NCBI RefSeq assembly: GCF_000972845.2
Contig: NC_040018.1
Coordinates: 19,179,868-19,243,867 of the forward strand
DNA from: Larimichthys crocea
Lineage: Eukaryota; Chordata; Actinopteri; Sciaenidae
Reading direction: 5' to 3'
DNA: 64,000 nucleotides
Part shown: piece by piece, positions 59,101 through 64,000 of the stretch
Numbering within the stretch: the first letter of the stretch is position 1
Layout: the number at the start of each line of letters is the position of its first letter
Translations under genes and position numbers: made by a program
Notes under the pieces: model-generated
What the model saw: only the letters and a program-made list of their open reading frames with translations
Told to the model about the DNA's origin: nothing
Databases searched by the model: none

Positions 59101-62100
59101 GCAGTTTTATTCAACTGTAGACCAGGAGGCTGGTTTCCCCTCTTCTAACCACATGAATCATACATCCAACCACACTGATACATTTTTCTGGTACATAACT
59201 TACCTTTCTTTAGAACCCTGAGGTGTCTCGTAAACACATTTTCAGGGTCTGTTTGACGGCTATCCATCTTGCATTCTAATTAAAAACCTACTTAACTTTT
59301 GAACTAAACATCACACACTGACAAAGAGGAGTTGATTTAGAATTGCTGTCATGGTTTTAGTTTGGTGTATTAAAACTCAGAAAATTAAGAAGAAAGTTAT
59401 TTATTTACAATCATACGATCTCTAAAATCAACTAATATCGACAGTAACAAGACAACTGATCCCAATCTTCTTTTCTTTTTGTAGAATTAGATGAAACTGG
59501 TGGTAGATAATCATACCAAAGTAAAAAAAAATACAAAAGAGACGATGATGATGAGTCCTCCTGGACTTGTATTTTACATGTATCAAGCATCTAGACTTCA
59601 CAGCACTTAAAGAGGTCTGCGACTGACAAGCCGGCTTTGTTACATATCATGTTAATAATGCATTATCCCTCTAAAGCATCATTCTGGATTATATTTAACC
59701 ATCATTTACATGTGTAGGTATAGCAATCTGTTATGCTAAATGAATATATGTGTCTGCTCTTCGTCTACACTTGTTTGCATTTATGGCCATCCTCATCTGC
59801 CTGTCTATCAAACTGGGGTGAATATGGTCTACTTAAGAGAGTGTGCTGCGACCTCCTAAAACTCCGAGCTGGGTATATGCTTCATGTTGCTACTTCACAA
59901 CATGGCCTACAGAGCTGGGCTGGCACAGAAAGCTATTTTTAGCCACAGGCTCACAGGGAGAGCTTACATTCCCGGGTGAACCGTGTCACTCACAAACTTT
60001 TCTCACACTTTTTTTTTTTGTGTGTGTGTCCTGTGCAGCCAGCCACTTTTCAGAGCGAGCTGTGTGTCTGTCTCTGCATAAGCGGTGGGAGAGACTGACT
60101 GCATCGGAGTTTTATGTGAAACATCTCTGAGTAAACACATTTTACGAGCGCACGCATGCATCCACATGTTATCCTGTAAAAAGGAAAAGAGACAGGAAAG
60201 CTTTGTCGTCAGGCTTTTTTTTTCACACAGGATACATGCTTATATGTGTGTTAGTGTGCGTGTGTGTGGGTGCATACGTATTATGTACTGATAAACCTCA
60301 GTGGCTGTTGGTCTTTCACACATGACTTATTGACAATGGCCCTGTGTTAATTAGGCTGACCCTTACTAGCACGCAATATCACACCTCTCTGACACCGCCT
60401 TGTCAGGCTGTTCATTAACCCTAAACATTTAGGACGCTCATTTGAATATGACACTGAGGTTAACAAAGGCAGGCTTTGAACCACAGATAAGCAGGTGGAC
60501 GATTGAGAACAGTTTGGACACATATTATATATTTTAGGTAAAGAAGTTGTAGAGTTCACGGGTGACAGAAAAAAAAGCAGATAAATGCGTGCACAGTCAA
60601 TTGTTAAGTCAACAGGTTCTCCTGAGCATGCTAATTAGGGCTGTTAACACATCTACACACGATCACATACACACAAACACACACAGGATGTAATTACTTC
60701 ACCGGCACACAACTGTAGTGTTCCAGTCTTTGCAAGTAGCACAAAATGATGCAATCATCTCTCTCTCTCTCTCTCGCACCAGTTCCAAGAAACCAAAAAG
60801 TACAAAGTGTGATTAATCAGTGTGTACAATTAAGCCCTTTAATATGATGCTATAGTTATCAGTTCTATTGTGTCTATGTTACCCAATACTAAGTCACAGG
60901 ACCTCTCAGTAATGAACCTGTGTCCACGACTGTGCACTGCAATGATAGACGAAACGCTATCACCCTGATCAGGCATCAAATTTTCAGCCTCTTGAAAATA
61001 CAACAACTGGTGCTCTGTATTGTTTTACATCATCCAAAACAAATTTATCTTGCGCCTGACATATTGTAGAGTAAATTTAATCCCTCAGTGGCCCCCTGTT
61101 TTAGACTGAAAATGAGATTAATCACAGATGAGTGTGCTATGTAAATATCTCGTGTGAAAGGACAGGGTGAGGAAGGAAAATGTGATAATGAGAGCAGAAA
61201 GACAAGGCTGACAGAAAACTGGAGGATGACAGTCGGAGCAAAAACATGAAAAGTAGATTTTAAGTACTAGTGCCGTAGTAGTTTTTTAATTGTTTTAAAC
61301 AGTTTTGATCTACCAAATCTGAATAAGTGTTTTATGTCACTGCCTCTGTGAGCTTCAAGTTAAAATAACTTTGCATACATATCATGTATTCTTCTTTGTC
61401 ACCTGATGCCTAAATGCACAAAAAAATGCAAAACAATTTTGTAGTTACACACATAAATATGATAAATATCTTACCGTCGTCCAGCGTGATGTCCTGTATG
61501 CCAATAGAGCGGAACGTGGGCTCCCTTTCCTCTGGCTCCTGTTTGATGTTCAGCCTCTCCCCGTCTGAAGGAAACGGTCCCTGCGGGCTTAGAGGATGAA
61601 CCAGTGGGCCTGCTGCTGCCGGGGACAGGGTGGCCATGACCGGGCTTGTAGCCTGGGGAGAAGGCTGTCCTGAATGCTGCTGTTGCAAGGGCCCCAGAGG
61701 ACTACCACCAGAGGTGGGAGAGGATGAGGTGGGAGACTGGTAGGGCAGCGAGTGGAGCTGAGGGGAGGAAGGCCCAGAGTGTGGAGTGGGGATCATCCGT
61801 GGAGGTGGGGCGCTGGACGGTGTGGGGCAGGAGGCTGACCTCTGACTTACTGGGTGGTAGCCCATAGCCCTCTGGAGTTGGGAGGAGTGTTGCCCCACAA
61901 GGGGGTGGCCACTGGGCGAGGGCACCTGATTGGGATTTGGGGAGCAGTGATAGCCTCTGAGTGTGTGGAGGTGTGGGGATGAGGGGGTAAGAAGGGGTTG
62001 CTGGCTCTGAGGAGACCCAGCAATGGGGTTGGTGGTTGAAGAGGAGGGTGCTGATGGCGAAGAGCAAGGGGAGGAAGGGTACACCATTCCCATGCCCATT

Positions 62101-62569
62101 GGATGTGACGCTGCACTGGGGCTGTGCTGAAAGGGCATCCTCTCGTAGCCCTGAGGAGGAAGGCTGGACTGGCCATTGAAGGGCAGGCTATGACTGTGAG
62201 TGTGGCCATGCTGCATAGGCTGATAGGAGGGCCGGGGAGAAGCAGGAAGAGGAGCAGGAGTAGAGCTCGGGTGGAACGTCATGTGGCAGTCTGCAGGGGG
62301 GTGGTGCAAACTGCGACCCTGGAGGTGAGGCAGGTGCTGGAAAGACGGGGAGCCCAGGGAGGGGCAAGGGGCCTGCAGGGGTAACAGGCCAGGTCCAGAG
62401 CCCGTGGCCAGGCCGTGAGGGGAGCTGGACAGAAGGTTGTCCGATGGGTGGCCCTGCTCAGGAGAAGGCAGCTGGGTGCGCACCAGACTGGCAGCATGTG
62501 CCAGGGGCATGGACATAGGGGGCACTGCAGGAAGGTCCAGCTCATCTCTGTGCTCCTGTTTCACCAAAA
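50182..62569 (-). CDS. nfatc3: NFATC3, C-terminal part only (last two coding exons)
   Basis: NFATC3 is a calcineurin-regulated transcription factor; only its C-terminal transactivation region is in the window. Exon 62569-61475 (1095 nt, phases 1 to 1) begins LVKQEHRDELDLP and is rich in Ser, Pro, Gln and His. It ends with GERLNIKQEPEEREPTFR and DITLDD, the conserved NFATC C-terminal motif. The final exon 50258-50182 continues VNEIIGRDMSQSPSAHG and stops after 24 residues plus the shared valine codon. Both junctions are GT-AG and in frame. The Rel-homology DNA-binding domain and N-terminal regulatory region must lie beyond 64000. Two SUMO-type motifs (VKQE, IKQE) are present. Adjacency to esrp2 supports NFATC3 over its paralogues. 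The tail after RDMSQ is short compared with the human protein as I recall it. Confidence 0.88.
56650..57090 (+). repeat. Dispersed fish repeat, copy 2
   Basis: This is a fuller copy of the repeat seen at 35640-35840. It runs from CAGTTAGCTTAGCACAAAG and ACTGGAAACAGGG, through TTTTTACAGGGTTGTTCTTGG and GCAAGAGTGGTATCAAT, to CTTCTCATCGATATCTGGG and TTTTCCAAAATGTCAAACT. No coding capacity is seen. Confidence 0.6.
58738..58852 (+). repeat. (CA)n-rich microsatellite block
   Basis: CA runs are separated by short imperfect spacers. The apparent threonine/histidine-rich open frames across it are products of the repeat. Confidence 0.9.
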
Positions 62570-62588
62570 CTAAAGGAAGAGAGGTATA

Positions 62589-62612
62589 CAGAGAGAGAGA
62601 GAGAGAGAGAGG
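62589..62612 (-). repeat. (AG)n, read as (CT)n upstream of the nfatc3 exon
   Basis: On the transcribed strand this is a CT run 20-45 bases before the acceptor at 62570. It can serve as the polypyrimidine tract. Confidence 0.8.
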
Positions 62613-64000
62613 GAGGAAGAGAGATGTGACGAAAGAGGAAAGACAAAGGATGAAAGAGAGAAACCGCATTGTCAGTTACGTCTATCAATCAAACACTGCG
62701 ACAAAGAGAAAGACATGTAAGTTACAAATCTGTCGAGTCACTGCATTGCAACATCGACAGTGTTGTCACTGCTATTTTTGTTTCAGGTACGGTGGTCCAG
62801 TGACATCAGCCGGCTACAGGTTTCAGGTTTTTCTTTAACTCAACACCCACTAATCCCTTCAATTTGTGGCTTTAAGGTTCAAATATGTCTCAGTAAAATC
62901 TGAAGAACTGGGTTAGAATAATTTCAAAGCAGTGAAAATAGTCTCTGAAATGTATGGATTGTGAAATGGGTCTCCTTCCAGATGAAAAAAAAAAAAAAGC
63001 CTACATAAAACCGAGTGACATTTTGATTGTAAATGGGGCCATTCCCTTCTACTGTGACAGCTCACAGCACTGCTATGCCAATCGGTAACCTATTTCCCAA
63101 TCTGGTGCCTTGTGACAGTGAGTTTTATTTTTATCCAGCTCTGAATCAGAGGGAGAGCATATGTTGTCAGTCTGGGTGCCTTCATGTGAAATGTTGTGTG
63201 GAGAGAGAGGGAGCTGAATGCCCCACAGCCCAGATCAGACCAACAGAACAAATGAGTTCACTGATCGTGCCCTCAACTCACCCCATCATGCCTGTGGGTT
63301 TGAGAGGAGCGTGAAATGGCAAAATGTGGTTTATTTTGGCTCCATTTTGAGCCAGAGGGACGTAAAGGGCAAGGGAACATACTGTATATTTAATCATAGA
63401 AAAATCAAAATCGAGTATACCTGTGTGAGGTTAGTTTGAAAAATACTGATGCCTGTCTGATAATGCAGCAATTTCAAAGCAAAAAACAGAAGGCATGTGT
63501 GTTTCACTCTTTATAAACATGTTCCTCTTTTTTTTTTTTTTTACAGACAATTTTCTCAGAATTTATCCCTAAATTGGGCCAGGGCCTCTGTAGCCCTGCC
63601 CACGATAAAACTTGCCACAATAAAGCGGGCGGTGTCCGTGGTGGCACTAGCGGTGTCAGCGACCCAGCTTGAGTGACGGAGCAGGGTTACCGTATTCTGC
63701 TCTGATTGGCTGCCCGAATCTGTCAACGGTGAAAACAGGAACTGTCTGTGACGAGTGGGCGTGCTTGCAAACAGAAAGACCGGGTGGGTGGAGGGACCAG
63801 GCCGCTTATGTGCGTACACACACACACATACACATACACACACAAACAGACGCACTGTTGTGGTAAAACTCTGGGTTTAGATATGTTGCACAAAATGCTC
63901 ACATGTCATTATATTCCGCCAACGGTGTTTTCACTTTGAGTGGCTTCAAGAGGGGGGAAAAAAAAACAAAAAAGAAAACAAACGATAACAATATCAAATA
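62613..64000 (-). other. nfatc3 intron sequence to the window edge
   Basis: No further nfatc3 exon was found. A GC-richer block at about 63590-63790 contains a minus-strand CCAAT box (63709-63705) and could be an internal promoter or conserved element. CA microsatellites follow at about 63817-63846. Confidence 0.4.

Larger units (their letters stand above)
50259..61474 (-). other. nfatc3 last intron (11.2 kb)
   Basis: No coding exon of another gene was recognised here. The region contains oligo-T/A runs (about 51850-51869), a CA microsatellite block (about 58740-58852), a dispersed fish repeat (56650-57090) and stretches of non-repetitive sequence with TAATTA-type words (about 57660-57880 and 60330-60720) that could be regulatory. 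Confidence 0.5.

Noticed and set aside
61702..62545. Several proline-rich frames on both strands
   Set aside because: They are shadows of the GC-rich nfatc3 exon in other frames.
1..64000. tRNA, rRNA, CRISPR, operon or viral-insertion signals
   Set aside because: None was recognised by eye; a covariance-model scan would be needed to exclude small RNAs.

Overview
The window is vertebrate nuclear DNA and almost certainly from a ray-finned fish. It has spliced genes with GT-AG introns, long AT-rich introns full of microsatellites, and fish-type transposon relics. Five protein-coding loci can be reconstructed. Each assembled coding sequence stays in frame across every junction. The order gnpnat1 - amfr - two leukotriene B4 receptor-like GPCRs - esrp2 - nfatc3 includes the ESRP2/NFATC3 neighbourhood also found in mammals, which supports those two names.

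Layout. From 1 to 2.75 kb is gnpnat1 (minus), a complete hexosamine-pathway acetyltransferase whose promoter carries an exact TGACGTGG unfolded-protein-response element. From 6.07 to about 13.9 kb is amfr/gp78 (minus), an ER membrane RING ubiquitin ligase with RING, CUE and p97-binding motifs, 13 coding exons and a probable non-coding first exon. A large inverted repeat brackets amfr: left arm 3.13-4.52 kb, right arm 14.07-16.16 kb, with extra tandem units in the right arm. From 17.7 to 20.65 kb lie two tandem intronless-CDS rhodopsin-family receptors (plus) that are nearly identical in their first ~80 codons and much more divergent afterwards.

From 24.2 to 46.75 kb is esrp2 (plus), an epithelial splicing regulator. 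It has 14 common coding exons and two mutually exclusive terminal exons. One gives the ESRP tail ending in PKEWLCL; the other completes a fourth RRM-like fold. From about 47.05 to beyond 64 kb is the 3' part of nfatc3 (minus), tail-to-tail with esrp2. Only its last two coding exons are visible, separated by an 11-kb intron.

Functional connections. gnpnat1 (UDP-GlcNAc supply) and amfr (ER-associated degradation) both serve ER proteostasis, but no shared promoter is visible. No RNA genes, CRISPR arrays or prokaryotic features were recognised. No wholly new system was found. The points most worth following up are the esrp2 alternative ends, the UPR element at gnpnat1, the inverted repeat around amfr and the chimeric similarity of the receptor pair.
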